Assembly: GCA_001724995.1 (NCBI GenBank)
Contig: MEFD01000021.1
Coordinates: 1-64,000, forward strand
Direction: 5' to 3'
DNA: 64,000 nt
Origin: Rubrivivax sp. SCN 71-131
GTDB taxonomy: Bacteria > Pseudomonadota > Gammaproteobacteria > Burkholderiales > Burkholderiaceae_C
The position numbers were made by a program, and so were the translations under genes. This document shows, one piece after another, positions 10,315 to 21,461 of the stretch. Under the pieces are notes generated by a model. It ran no database searches, was not told the DNA's origin, and saw only the letters and a program-made list of their open reading frames with translations. The first letter of the stretch is position 1, and each line of letters begins with the position of its first letter.

Positions 10315-11145
10315 GTGAGCCCGGTGCCCGCGCTTGCCTGGGAGGCCGATGCGCTGGCCGCGGCGCTGCAGCCGCTGCTGCCCGGCGTGCGCGTCGAGAT
10401 CGTGGCGGCCACGGGCTCGACGAACACCGACCTGTGCGAACGCCTGCGCGGCGGCGAGGCGACGCCGGTGCTGCGTGTGGCGGAGATGCAGCATGCCGGG
10501 CGCGGGCGCGCCGGCCGCAGTTGGCACTCGGCGCCGGGGGCCTCGCTCACCTTCTCGCTGGCGCTGCCGCTGTCGCCCCGCGACTGGTCCGGGCTGTCGC
10601 TGGCGGTCGGGGCGGCGCTTGCCGACGCGATCGAGCCGCAGCCGGCGCGGCTGCAGCTGAAGTGGCCCAACGATCTCTGGCTGCGCGACGCGACGCACGC
10701 CTGGCGCAAGCTCGGCGGCATCCTCATCGAGACGGTGCCGCTTCCCGGCGGCGAACGCGCATGCGTCGTCGGGGTCGGTCTCAACGTGCAGCCGCTGACC
10801 GAAACCGAAGGCATGGCCAGTGGCTGTGCCTGGGTGCAGGAGATCACGCCCGAGCGGCACACGCCCGCCTTGCTCGCGCGCGTCGCACCGGCCCTGGTGA
10901 GCGCGGTGCTGCGCTTCGAGCGCGAGGGGCTGGCGCCATTCGCCACGGCCTACGCCGGGCGCGACCTGTTGCGCGGGCGGATCGTGCGCGCTGCGCATGT
11001 CGACGCCAGCGTCGGTGTCGTCGAGGGCGTGGCCGAAGGTATCGACGCGCACGGTGCGCTGCGCCTGCGCCACGCGGCCGGCGTGGCACTGCTGACGGGC
11101 GGCGAGGTCAGCGTGCGGCCGGCCGCCGTCGCGCAGGAGGATTGA
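10315..11145 (+). CDS. birA: Biotin-[acetyl-CoA-carboxylase] ligase
   Basis: BirA activates biotin as biotinyl-AMP and attaches it to the carboxyl-carrier protein. The 276-residue product has the ligase domain (GSTN near residue 34, the biotinyl-AMP loop GRGRAGR at 62-68, KWPNDLW with Lys116) and the small C-terminal domain. It lacks the N-terminal winged helix that lets E. coli BirA repress the bio operon, so it is a ligase only. The start is GTG. The next gene begins three bases after its stop, implying an operon. Confidence 0.95.
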   Translation: MSPVPALAWEADALAAALQPLLPGVRVEIVAATGSTNTDLCERLRGGEATPVLRVAEMQHAGRGRAGRSWHSAPGASLTFSLALPLSPRDWSGLSLAVGAALADAIEPQPARLQLKWPNDLWLRDATHAWRKLGGILIETVPLPGGERACVVGVGLNVQPLTETEGMASGCAWVQEITPERHTPALLARVAPALVSAVLRFEREGLAPFATAYAGRDLLRGRIVRAAHVDASVGVVEGVAEGIDAHGALRLRHAAGVALLTGGEVSVRPAAVAQED

Positions 11146-11148
11146 CGG

Positions 11149-11862
11149 ATGCTGCGCCGGCTCGTGTTGCTGCTGTTGCTGGCCAACGCCGGCTTCTTCG
11201 CCTGGACGCAGGGCTGGCTGGTGCCCTGGCTGCCGCCGCCGGGCGACCGTCGCGAGCCCGAACGCCTGGCGCTGCAGGTACATCCCGAGCGCATCACGGT
11301 GCTGAGCGCCGGGGCCGCCAGCGCCGCGCTGGCAGCGGCCGTGGCGGCGGCCAGCGCCGCCCAGGCCGGCGAGGAGCCGCCGCCGCTGTGCCTCGAGGCC
11401 GGCCCCTTCACCGAAGCGGCAGCGCGCGCGGCCGAGGCGCTGCTGGCCGAGCACGGCGTGCCCGACGGTGCGGTCGTGCGCGAGCTGGTGGCGCGCAACC
11501 ACACCTGGGGCGTGGTCATCGGCCGCTTCGCCGAGCGCGAGGCGCTGCGCGCGCGCGCCGAGGAGCTGACGCGGCTGAAAGTGCGCTTCGAGGAAATCGG
11601 CACGCCGCCCGCGCTGGCGCCGGGTCTGCGCCTGGGCAACTTCAGCGACCGCTACGGTGCCGAGACGGCGCTCGCCGGCCTCGTCGCCAAGGGCGTGCGC
11701 GATGCCCGCGTCGTGCCGCTGCCGCTGGGGGCTACGCAGCAGTGGCTGCGCGCGCCCAAGGCCGACGCGGAACTGCAGACGCGACTCAAGAGTCTGCCGC
11801 CCGAGCGCCTCGAGCGTGCCTTCGAGGCATGCGTCGCGAGACCGCCTCCGGCGCCGGGTTGA
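11149..11862 (+). CDS. SPOR-domain-like membrane-anchored protein
   Basis: A 237-residue protein with an N-terminal membrane anchor (about residues 2-22), an Ala-rich linker, and a repeat region around residues 78-195. There, segments such as CLEAGPFTEAAAR and RLGNFSDRYGAETALAGL have the SPOR pattern. SPOR domains bind denuded peptidoglycan at division sites. The gene sits directly after birA, where Burkholderiales commonly encode such a protein. The assignment rests on pattern and position rather than on a strict motif. Confidence 0.65.
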   Translation: MLRRLVLLLLLANAGFFAWTQGWLVPWLPPPGDRREPERLALQVHPERITVLSAGAASAALAAAVAAASAAQAGEEPPPLCLEAGPFTEAAARAAEALLAEHGVPDGAVVRELVARNHTWGVVIGRFAEREALRARAEELTRLKVRFEEIGTPPALAPGLRLGNFSDRYGAETALAGLVAKGVRDARVVPLPLGATQQWLRAPKADAELQTRLKSLPPERLERAFEACVARPPPAPG

Positions 11863-11893
11863 GGCACTGCCGCCGGCGCCGGGGGGCTTTCGC

Positions 11894-12664
11894 TCATGCG
11901 GCCTGGCTGCCCCGGCGCGCCCAGCCCGTGGTGCGCTTCTCGATCCAGCTGAACAGTTCGTACATTGCCATCGCCATCGCGCCGATGGTCACCAGCCCGG
12001 CGAAGGCCAGCGGCATGCGCTGCTGGCTGCCCGCGGTCTGCATCAGGTAGCCGATGCCGGAGTCCCCGGCGGTCATTTCGGCGAGCACGGTGCCGACGAA
12101 GGCCAGCGTGATGGCGATCTTCAGCGAGCCGTAGAAATAGGGCATCGAGCGCGGCAGCCCGACCTTGATCAGCACGTCCCAGCGGCGCGCGCCGAGCACG
12201 CGCAGCACGTCCTCGAGTTCAGGTTCGAGCGTGGCCAGGCCGGTGGCGATGTTCACGGTGATGGGGAAGAAGCTGATCAGGAACGCGGTCAGGATGCCGG
12301 GCCCCAGGCCGATGCCGAACCACACCACGAGGATGGGCACCACCGCGGCCTTGGGCACGGCGTTGAAGGCCACCATCAGCGGATAGAGCGCCGTGTAGGC
12401 CAGGCGCGAACTGCCGATGACGAAGCCCAGCAGCACGCCGACAACGATCGAGAGCGCGAAGCCGAGCATCGTCACCCAGAAGGTCTTCCACGCCGCTTCC
12501 AGCAGCGGGCCCTTGAAGGCGACGAAGTCCTGCGCGATCTGCCAGGGGCTCGGGAAGATGAATTCCGGGATCGAGAACGCGACCACGACGAGCTGCCACA
12601 GCAGCAGCGCCGCGGCGAGCACGACCAGCGGCGACCAGCGCTCCATGCGTCGGGTGATCTTCAT
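11894..12664 (-). CDS. ABC transporter permease (SsuC/TauC-type)
   Basis: A 256-residue inner-membrane permease with about six helices. The EAA loop that contacts the ATPase is in the segment LEDVLRVLGARRWDVLIKVGLPRSMP. It is the last gene of a three-gene operon with an ATPase and an NMT1-type binding protein. This group imports sulfonates, nitrate-like anions or thiamin pyrimidines, and the substrate cannot be decided. It converges on the SPOR-like gene with a 31-base gap. Confidence 0.9.
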   Translation of the reverse strand: MKITRRMERWSPLVVLAAALLLWQLVVVAFSIPEFIFPSPWQIAQDFVAFKGPLLEAAWKTFWVTMLGFALSIVVGVLLGFVIGSSRLAYTALYPLMVAFNAVPKAAVVPILVVWFGIGLGPGILTAFLISFFPITVNIATGLATLEPELEDVLRVLGARRWDVLIKVGLPRSMPYFYGSLKIAITLAFVGTVLAEMTAGDSGIGYLMQTAGSQQRMPLAFAGLVTIGAMAMAMYELFSWIEKRTTGWARRGSQAA

Positions 12665-12684
12665 CGGGCTTCGTCGGTCCTGCG

Positions 12685-13503
12685 CTATTGGGCGATGGCG
12701 GCGGCCTTGCCGTCGGGGTTGCGGAACGCGCCGATGTGCCCGCGCAGCTCGTGCACGATCTCGGTGAACGCGGGCGTGTAGGTGACGTCGATGTCGCGCG
12801 GTCGCGGCAGCTCGATGTCGCGCCGGACGACGAAGCGCCCCGGGCTGCGGCTCATGCAGTACACGGTGTCGGCGAGGAAGACGCTCTCGCGCAGGTCGTG
12901 CGTGACGAGGATGACGTTGAAGCGCTGCGCCGCGTGCAGGTCGCGCAGGGTGCACCAGAGCTCCTCGCGCGTGAAGGCGTCGAGCGCGCCGAAGGGCTCG
13001 TCCAGCAGCAGCATCTTGGGCTCGTGGATGAGGGCGCGGCAGATGCTCGCGCGCTGCTGCATGCCGCCCGAGAGCTGCCAGGGGAACTTGTCCTCGTAGC
13101 CCGCCAGGCCCACGCTGTGCAGCAGCGCGCGCGCGCGCTCGGCGTATTCGCGGCGCTTGCGCTTGAACGAGGAGCGATAGGGCTCGACGATCTCCAGCGG
13201 CAGCAGCACGTTGTCCAGCGTGCTGCGCCAGGGCAGCAGGCTTGGCGCCTGGAAGGCCATGCCGCTGATCTTCAGCGGCCCGGTCACCGGCTCGCCGCCG
13301 ATGAGGATGCGGCCGCGGCTGGGCATCTTCAGCCCCGTGGTGAGCTTCATGAAGGTCGACTTGCCGCAGCCCGAGGGGCCGACGATGGCGATGAACTCGC
13401 CCTCGTCGACCTGCAGCGAGATGTCCTCGACCGCGAAGTGCCCCTGGGCCAGCAGCTCGTCGTTGTAGGCGAGCCAGACATTCTGGAAGTCGACGAAGCT
13501 CAT
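12685..13503 (-). CDS. ABC transporter ATP-binding protein (SsuB/TauB-type)
   Basis: A 272-residue ATPase. Walker A is GPSGCGKST (about residues 42-50), the signature is LSGGMQQR, Walker B is MLLLDEPFGALD, and the switch His is in LVTHDLRE. An insert of about 15 basic residues (YRSSFKRKRREYAER) follows the Q-loop region, seen also in nitrate/taurine-type ATPases. It energises import through the permease 20 bases downstream. Confidence 0.93.
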   Translation of the reverse strand: MSFVDFQNVWLAYNDELLAQGHFAVEDISLQVDEGEFIAIVGPSGCGKSTFMKLTTGLKMPSRGRILIGGEPVTGPLKISGMAFQAPSLLPWRSTLDNVLLPLEIVEPYRSSFKRKRREYAERARALLHSVGLAGYEDKFPWQLSGGMQQRASICRALIHEPKMLLLDEPFGALDAFTREELWCTLRDLHAAQRFNVILVTHDLRESVFLADTVYCMSRSPGRFVVRRDIELPRPRDIDVTYTPAFTEIVHELRGHIGAFRNPDGKAAAIAQ

Positions 13504-13528
13504 GACGCGGTTGCGGTCACGCCGTGAC

Positions 13529-14587
13529 TCAGGGCTTGCGCAGCGGCGGGAAGATGGCGAGCTCGGCCTTGGGTGGCAGGAAGGCGTCGCTCCAGACGGC
13601 CTTGGGATCGACGCGCGTCTTGGTGCCGAAGACGTCGGAGACCTGCGAGGCCATCAGCGCCAGCCGTCCCGGCTCGACGGTGCCGAAGCCCTCGGCGCGC
13701 GCGTCGGGGCTGGCCACGACGGCGTCGATCGCCAGGCGCAGGCGGCGCCGCTCGAGGTCGACGTTGATGATGCCGTCGCGCGCCTTCACATACTCGATCG
13801 TCGGGTCCGGGTTGGCCATCACGTCCTTGGCGCCCTTGGTGAAGGCCGAGAGGAAGGCCTTCACCGCACCCGGGTTGGACTGGATCAGCTTGGGCGAGGC
13901 GATGATGACGTTGCCGTAGAGCTTGACGCCGTGCGTGGCGAAGGGCATGACGACGATGTCCTGCGTCTTCACGCCGCGTGCCTCGAGGTTGAGCAGCGAG
14001 GTGAACGAGAAGCCGGTGATGGCGTCGACGTCGCCACGCACGAGCATGGTTTCGCGCAGCGGCGGGTCCATGCTCACCCAGTCGACGTTGCCGACGCTGT
14101 TGGCCTTGGCAAAGAGCGCGAACGCGCGCCGTCCGGCGTCGAAGCTCGGTGCGCCCAGCTTCCTGCCGGTGAGGTCTGCGGGTTTGGCGATGCCGCTCTT
14201 CTTCAGCGCCAGCACCGAGGCCGGCGTGTTGTTGTAGACCATCATCACCGCCACCGGCTTGTTCGGCGCGTCGGGGTTGTTGGCGTGGAACTCCATCAGC
14301 GCGGCCATGTCGGCCAGGCCCATGTCGTAGCTGCCGCTGGCCACCCGCGTGACCGTGGCGCCCGAACCCGTGCCGGCGTCCACCGTCACGTCCAGGCCGG
14401 CCGCCTTGTAGTAGCCCTTGGCGGTGGAGGCGAGGAACAGCGCTGCCGGGCCCTCGAAGCGCCAGTCGAGCTGGAACTTGATCGGCGTCTGCGCCAGCGC
14501 GAGCGAGGGCAGGGTCAGCAGCACGGTGGCGGCTGCGGCCAGCAGGCGGCGCTTGCCGGGGCTGCGCAGGGTGGGGCGAACGGGCAT
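13529..14587 (-). CDS. NMT1/SsuA-family substrate-binding protein
   Basis: A 352-residue periplasmic binding protein. A signal peptide ends near LALA (residue 32) and the mature start is QTPIKFQLDW. The NMT1 family pattern is seen in GYYKAAGLDVTVD and GSGATVTRVASGSYDMGLADMAAL. Members bind sulfonates, taurine or pyrimidine precursors. Upstream, GGAG precedes the ATG. It is the first gene of the transporter operon; a GTGTATACAC palindrome 150 bases upstream may be its control site. Confidence 0.9.
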   Translation of the reverse strand: MPVRPTLRSPGKRRLLAAAATVLLTLPSLALAQTPIKFQLDWRFEGPAALFLASTAKGYYKAAGLDVTVDAGTGSGATVTRVASGSYDMGLADMAALMEFHANNPDAPNKPVAVMMVYNNTPASVLALKKSGIAKPADLTGRKLGAPSFDAGRRAFALFAKANSVGNVDWVSMDPPLRETMLVRGDVDAITGFSFTSLLNLEARGVKTQDIVVMPFATHGVKLYGNVIIASPKLIQSNPGAVKAFLSAFTKGAKDVMANPDPTIEYVKARDGIINVDLERRRLRLAIDAVVASPDARAEGFGTVEPGRLALMASQVSDVFGTKTRVDPKAVWSDAFLPPKAELAIFPPLRKP

Positions 14588-14738
14588 CGGCGTGTCTCCA
14601 GCAAGGTGGGTGGTGGGCAGCACGGGGCTGTGGGCTGGCCGGCATTGTGCGGGCGGGCCGCAGACGCGCCGTCCGGGGGTTTGCACCAGACTCGTGCCCG
14701 CGGCCCGGGCACGCGCGCTGCCCGGCCATGGAACTGGA

Positions 14739-14748
14739 GTGTATACAC
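14739..14748. promoter_or_regulatory. GTGTATACAC palindrome, candidate operator
   Basis: A perfect 10-base palindrome that is A+T-richer than its surroundings. TGTATACA cores are typical of GntR-family operators, and TATAC can also act as part of a -10 box on either strand. It lies 152 bases from the ABC operon start and 167 bases from the kinase start. The regulator is not identified in the window. Confidence 0.5.
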
Positions 14749-14755
14749 GACGGTT

Positions 14756-14779
14756 CGCAGAATTGCCCGCAGAATTGCC
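14756..14779. repeat. Two tandem copies of a 12-base unit
   Basis: CGCAGAATTGCC occurs twice in direct tandem (14756-14767 and 14768-14779), eight bases after the palindrome. It may be a pair of protein-binding sites or a simple duplication. Confidence 0.6.
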
Positions 14780-14914
14780 CGGGAAGACGGAGGGACCGGC
14801 CGACGCCGCAGGCCATGCCGGCGGACCGGTATCGGGATCCGTCGCGAGCTGCGGAGAAGGTATGCTGCCGCGTTCGTCGTGTTCCTGCGCTGCTGCTGCA
14901 GCCCGAATCCGAGC

Positions 14915-17494
<2,580 letters not shown>

Positions 17495-17525
17495 GGCGCG
17501 CGCGACGGGTATGCGCCTGCGCCGC

Positions 17526-19106
17526 TCAAGGCGCGGGCGGATCCCCCAGGGCATCCCTGCCTGCGCCGAGCCAGGCATCCTGCACCGAGTCGAGATCGAC
17601 CGTCTCGTCGCTGCGCACGCGGATCGCCCGCGCCCGCTCGGCCCCGGTCAGCGGTTCCTGGCGGGCGGCGAGCAGCTCCAGCACCGATTCGTCGGCCTCG
17701 GAGGCGTCGTCGGCGCGCGCGCGGCGCGCGGCGATGCGCGCGCGCAGCACGGCCATCGGCGCGTGGCAGTCGAGGATCGAGAAGCGCGCCCCCGCCGCCG
17801 CGGCGAGCGCGGCGAAGCGCTCCCGCTCGCCGCGGCGCAGGAAGGCCGCATCGACGATCACCGGCCAGCCGGCGGCGAGGATGGCGCGGGCGCGTGCCGC
17901 CAGGTGGCCATAGGTGGCCGCGGTCGAGGACGCGGTGTAGAGGTCGCCCGAGACGTCCGAGGCGCGCGAGTCGGCCAGGGGCGCCAGGCCCGCGAGGCGC
18001 TTGCGCTCGACGTCCGAGCGCAGGCGGATCGCGCCCGCGCGCTGCAGCAGTTCGCGCGCCAGCCACGACTTGCCCGAAGCCGGCAGGCCGTGCGTGATCA
18101 GCAGGGCCGGCCGCGTCGGCGCCATCAGGCGCCGCGCCAGCGCCACGTAGGCCGCATGCCCCGGCGCGCCGGCCGCATGGCCGCCGCGCAGCGCGGTGAC
18201 GAGCGCGCGCACGGTGGCGCGGTAGACGAGCTGAAAGCGCAGCCCCTGGATGGCGTCGTGATCGCCGCCGTATTCGAGCCAGGCGTCGAGGAAGGCGAAG
18301 CCGAGGTCGGCGCGGCCGCGCGCCATCAGGTCCATGAGCAGGAAGCCGGCGTCGCTCGCGACGTCGATCCAGCGCAGCGCGGGGTCGAACTCGAGGCAAT
18401 CGAAGGCGATCAGCGCCTCGTCCATCCACACCAGGTTGTCCAGGTGCAGGTCGCCGTGGCCCTCGCGCACGCGAGCCCCGGCCCGGCGCGCGCGCCAGTG
18501 CGCCTGCAGCAGCCCGGCTTGCGCTTCGAGCCAGTCGTGCAGCGGTGCGCCGAGCGCCGGCCCGATCTGCGCCGCCAGGCCCGCCGCCGCCTGCAGCGCG
18601 GCGGCGCGCACGCGCCCGGCGCTGCCCCAGTCGCTGCCCGCGGGCGTCACGGCCGCGCGCGCGTGAAAGGCCGCCAGCGCTTGGCCGAATGCGGCCAGGT
18701 CCGCCGCCGTGAGCCTGCCGTCGGCCAGGCGCTCGCTGGCCAGGGCGCGGGGCGCGAAGCGTCGCATCTTCACCGCCACTTCGACCACCAGCCCGCGGCC
18801 GTGCAGCGAGGGGCCGCGCGGCCCGGCGCGGATCGGCACCACGCCCAGGTAGACCGAAGGCGCCAGGCGGCGATTGAGGCGCAACTCGTCGGCGCAGGCG
18901 GCGCGTCGCCGCGCCAGCGTCGAGAAGTCGAGGAAGTCCAGCCGCAGCGGCTTCTTCAGCTTGTAGGCGTGCGCGCCGGCCAGCAGCACCCAGGAGATGT
19001 GCGTCTCGATCAGCGGCACATCGCCGTGGCGGGCCTGCAGGTGCCGGCGCAGCGCCTCGACCAGGGCCTGGGCCGCGCGCGGGTCGGTGGGGGTGTTGGC
19101 GTTCAT
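17526..19106 (-). CDS. Bifunctional aminoglycoside-phosphotransferase-like/AAA kinase protein
   Basis: The 526-residue product joins two kinase-like halves. Residues 1-330 resemble COG2187 (APH-like fold: EGHGDLHLDNLVWMDE has the catalytic HGDLHLDN, and IAFDCLEFD the metal-binding Asp). Residues 340-515 are a P-loop kinase (GLPASGKSW, then a late DxHAP segment). Proteins with this architecture are widespread and uncharacterised; small-molecule phosphorylation is inferred. An alternative start at 19148 would add 14 residues. It is divergent from the L,D-transpeptidase gene with about 60 bases between starts. Confidence 0.82.
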   Translation of the reverse strand: MNANTPTDPRAAQALVEALRRHLQARHGDVPLIETHISWVLLAGAHAYKLKKPLRLDFLDFSTLARRRAACADELRLNRRLAPSVYLGVVPIRAGPRGPSLHGRGLVVEVAVKMRRFAPRALASERLADGRLTAADLAAFGQALAAFHARAAVTPAGSDWGSAGRVRAAALQAAAGLAAQIGPALGAPLHDWLEAQAGLLQAHWRARRAGARVREGHGDLHLDNLVWMDEALIAFDCLEFDPALRWIDVASDAGFLLMDLMARGRADLGFAFLDAWLEYGGDHDAIQGLRFQLVYRATVRALVTALRGGHAAGAPGHAAYVALARRLMAPTRPALLITHGLPASGKSWLARELLQRAGAIRLRSDVERKRLAGLAPLADSRASDVSGDLYTASSTAATYGHLAARARAILAAGWPVIVDAAFLRRGERERFAALAAAAGARFSILDCHAPMAVLRARIAARRARADDASEADESVLELLAARQEPLTGAERARAIRVRSDETVDLDSVQDAWLGAGRDALGDPPAP

Positions 19107-19166
19107 CGTCGGGTTCGCGCTCGCCGTGGCTCGCGCACGCGTCGTCATCGTCGGGGATGATCGCCT

Positions 19167-20777
19167 ATGCTGCTGACGATGGCTGATCTTCCCTTGCCGC
19201 GCGGGCCTGCCAGGAGGCGGCGCGCACGCCCGGGCCGGCACGCCGCCGGGGCGATCTGCGCTGCCGCGCTGGTCGCGTCGGGCTGGCTGGTGTTGCCGCC
19301 GCCTGCCGCGGCGGACCCGCTCGAGGCCCGGCTGTGGGTCGACACCGCCGGCCAGCCGACGCCGCTGGCGCAGCAGGCGCTGGCGCTGCTCGCCGACGCC
19401 GCGAGCCACGGCCTGGATGCGCGCGACTACGGCCTGCCCGTGCTGCAACAGCAGGCGGGCGCAGCCGACGCGGCGACCCTGCAGGCGGCGCTGCTGCGCT
19501 ACCTGCGTCATCTGCACGAGGGTCGGGCGCTGGCGCCGGCGCGGCCTGCCGGGCTGCGCCGCGAACCCTTCGATGCGGTCGCGCTGCTGCGCGCGGCCGT
19601 TGCGGCCGGCGACCTGGCGCACGCCGTGCAGGCGGCGGTGCCGGCGCTGCCGCAGTACGCGCGGCTGCGCGAGGCGCTTGCGCGGTACCGCGGCCTGGCT
19701 GGCCATCCGGCCTGGAGCGCGCCCTGGCCTGCATTGCCGCTGCCCCCGAAAGCGCGCCTGCGCGTGCTCTCCCCCGGTCAGGCCTGGGAGGGTCTGCCCC
19801 TGCTGGCCGCCCGACTGACGGCCCTGGGCGATCTGGCAGAGCCCGTCGGGACCGCGACCGCAGCCACGGCCGCGGCCGCGGCAGTCTACGAGGGCGCCCT
19901 GGTCGCCGCGGTGCAGGCCTTCCAGCGGCGCCATGGCCTGCAGGACGACGGCGTCGTCGGCCGCGCCACGCTGGCCGCGCTGCAGGTGCCGCCGGCGGCG
20001 CGCGCGCAACAGATCGAGCTGGCGCTGGAGCGGCTGCGCTGGACGCCGCTGCAGGACGCGCCGCGGCGCATCGTCGTCAACATTCCCGAATACGTGCTGC
20101 GCGCCTACGAGCTGGAGCAGGGGCGCATCGTCGTGCGCACGCAGATGAAGGTCGTCGTCGGCCGCGCCGCGGCCACGCGCACGCCGCTGCTGCAGGAGGA
20201 TCTGCGCCGCATCGAGTTCAAGCCGTTCTGGAACGTGCCGCCGTCGATCGCGCGCGGCGAGACCGTCCCGCGCGCGCGCCGCGACCCCGGCTACTGGGCG
20301 CGCGAGGGCTTCGAGTTCGTGGGCGCCGCGGGCACTGCCGATGCCGTGCTCACCGAGGCCAAGCTGCAGGCGGTGCTGGATGGAGCCTTGCGCATCCGCC
20401 AGCGCCCGGGGCCGCGCAACGCGCTGGGCGACATCAAGTTCGTGCTCCCGAACCGGCAGGCGATCTACCTGCACCACACGCCCTCGGTGCAGTTGTTCGG
20501 GCACGCCAGGCGCGATTTCAGCCACGGCTGCATCCGCATCGAGCAGCCGGTGGCGCTGGCGGCCTTCGCGCTGCACGGCATGCCGGGCTGGGACGAGCCG
20601 CGCATCCGCGCCGCGATGGGGGCGACCGAGCCTTCGATGGTGGTGCTGGCGCAGCCGGTGCCGGTGCTGCTGGCCTATACGACTGCGCTCGTCAAGGAGG
20701 GGCGGATCCACTTCTTCGACGATGTTTACGGGCATGATCGCGAACTCGCGCGCGCCCTGCGGGCGCTGCGACGCTGA
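19167..20777 (+). CDS. L,D-transpeptidase (YcbB/LdtD-like)
   Basis: A 536-residue envelope enzyme that makes 3-3 crosslinks in peptidoglycan. The N-terminal segment (about residues 27-50) is a signal or membrane anchor. A peptidoglycan-binding motif is near residues 247-275 (VQAFQRRHGLQDDGVVGRATL). The YkuD catalytic site is HARRDFSHGCIRI with Cys455. Length and domain order match LdtD of E. coli. An in-frame ATG at 19179 is a possible start. The MepK-like gene follows 45 bases on, repeating the E. coli ycbB-ycbK order. Confidence 0.92.
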   Translation: MLLTMADLPLPRGPARRRRARPGRHAAGAICAAALVASGWLVLPPPAAADPLEARLWVDTAGQPTPLAQQALALLADAASHGLDARDYGLPVLQQQAGAADAATLQAALLRYLRHLHEGRALAPARPAGLRREPFDAVALLRAAVAAGDLAHAVQAAVPALPQYARLREALARYRGLAGHPAWSAPWPALPLPPKARLRVLSPGQAWEGLPLLAARLTALGDLAEPVGTATAATAAAAAVYEGALVAAVQAFQRRHGLQDDGVVGRATLAALQVPPAARAQQIELALERLRWTPLQDAPRRIVVNIPEYVLRAYELEQGRIVVRTQMKVVVGRAAATRTPLLQEDLRRIEFKPFWNVPPSIARGETVPRARRDPGYWAREGFEFVGAAGTADAVLTEAKLQAVLDGALRIRQRPGPRNALGDIKFVLPNRQAIYLHHTPSVQLFGHARRDFSHGCIRIEQPVALAAFALHGMPGWDEPRIRAAMGATEPSMVVLAQPVPVLLAYTTALVKEGRIHFFDDVYGHDRELARALRALRR

Positions 20778-20822
20778 TCGCACGCTGCCCTTGCCCATAC
20801 CCTTGCTCACGATGAACCGCCG

Positions 20823-21431
20823 ATGACCTGTACTGCTCCCGCCTCCCACCCCCCCGCGGCCGCATGCCCGGCGGGCGCCGGCCGGCCGCGTCGACGCTTG
20901 GTGCTGGCCGGTGTCGGTGCCGGCGCGAGCGCGCTGCTCATGCCGCTGCTGGCGCTGCCGACGCGCGCCTTGGCGGATGCCGGTGGCGAGCGCTCGCTCG
21001 CGCTGCATCACACCCACACCGGCGAGCGGCTGGCCGCCACCTTCGCGGCCGGCGGTCGCTGGCTGCCGCAGGCCCTGGCCGTGCTCGACCGCTTCCTGCG
21101 CGACCACTACAGCGGCGCGGTCGGCCGCATGGACGCGCAGCTCTTCGAGCAACTGCATGCCCTGCAGACACGGTTGGGCAGCGGTGCCGCCTTCGAGGTC
21201 ATCTCGGCCTATCGCAGCCCGCACACCAACGAGCAGCTGCGCCGGCGCGGCGGCGGCGGCGTGGCGCGCGGCAGCCTGCACCTGCAGGGACGCGCGATCG
21301 ACGTCCGCCTGCCCGGGGTGCCCCTGGCCGAGTTGCGCGACGCCGCGCTCGACCTGCGCGCCGGGGGCGTGGGCTACTACGCGCGCGAGCGCTTCGTGCA
21401 CCTGGATACCGGGCGTCCGCGCAGCTGGTGA
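20823..21431 (+). CDS. DUF882/M15-type peptidoglycan endopeptidase (MepK/YcbK-like)
   Basis: A 202-residue protein with a twin-arginine-type signal (RPRRRLVLAGVG near residues 22-33). The zinc-peptidase core has SAYRSPHTNEQLR, LHLQGRAIDVRL (His and Asp ligands) and FVHLDTG (final His). MepK of E. coli cleaves 3-3 crosslinks, the product of LdtD. The pairing with the upstream transpeptidase gene therefore suggests a make-and-cut unit for the same bond. Confidence 0.9.
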   Translation: MTCTAPASHPPAAACPAGAGRPRRRLVLAGVGAGASALLMPLLALPTRALADAGGERSLALHHTHTGERLAATFAAGGRWLPQALAVLDRFLRDHYSGAVGRMDAQLFEQLHALQTRLGSGAAFEVISAYRSPHTNEQLRRRGGGGVARGSLHLQGRAIDVRLPGVPLAELRDAALDLRAGGVGYYARERFVHLDTGRPRSW

Positions 21432-21461
21432 GGGTCGGCCGGGGCTTCAACGGGAGACGCC

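Larger units (their letters stand above)
14588..14914. other. 327-base divergent intergenic region
   Basis: This gap separates the binding-protein gene from the hybrid kinase gene and must hold both promoters. Two structures are visible: a 10-base perfect palindrome (14739-14748) and two tandem 12-base copies (14756-14779). No gene, RNA structure or terminator was recognised. Third-position bias does not support coding. Confidence 0.5.

Noticed and set aside
13502..14914. Open frame continuing upstream of the hybrid kinase start
   Set aside because: It runs antisense through the ABC binding-protein gene and has no domain pattern; the kinase begins with its membrane region at 14915.
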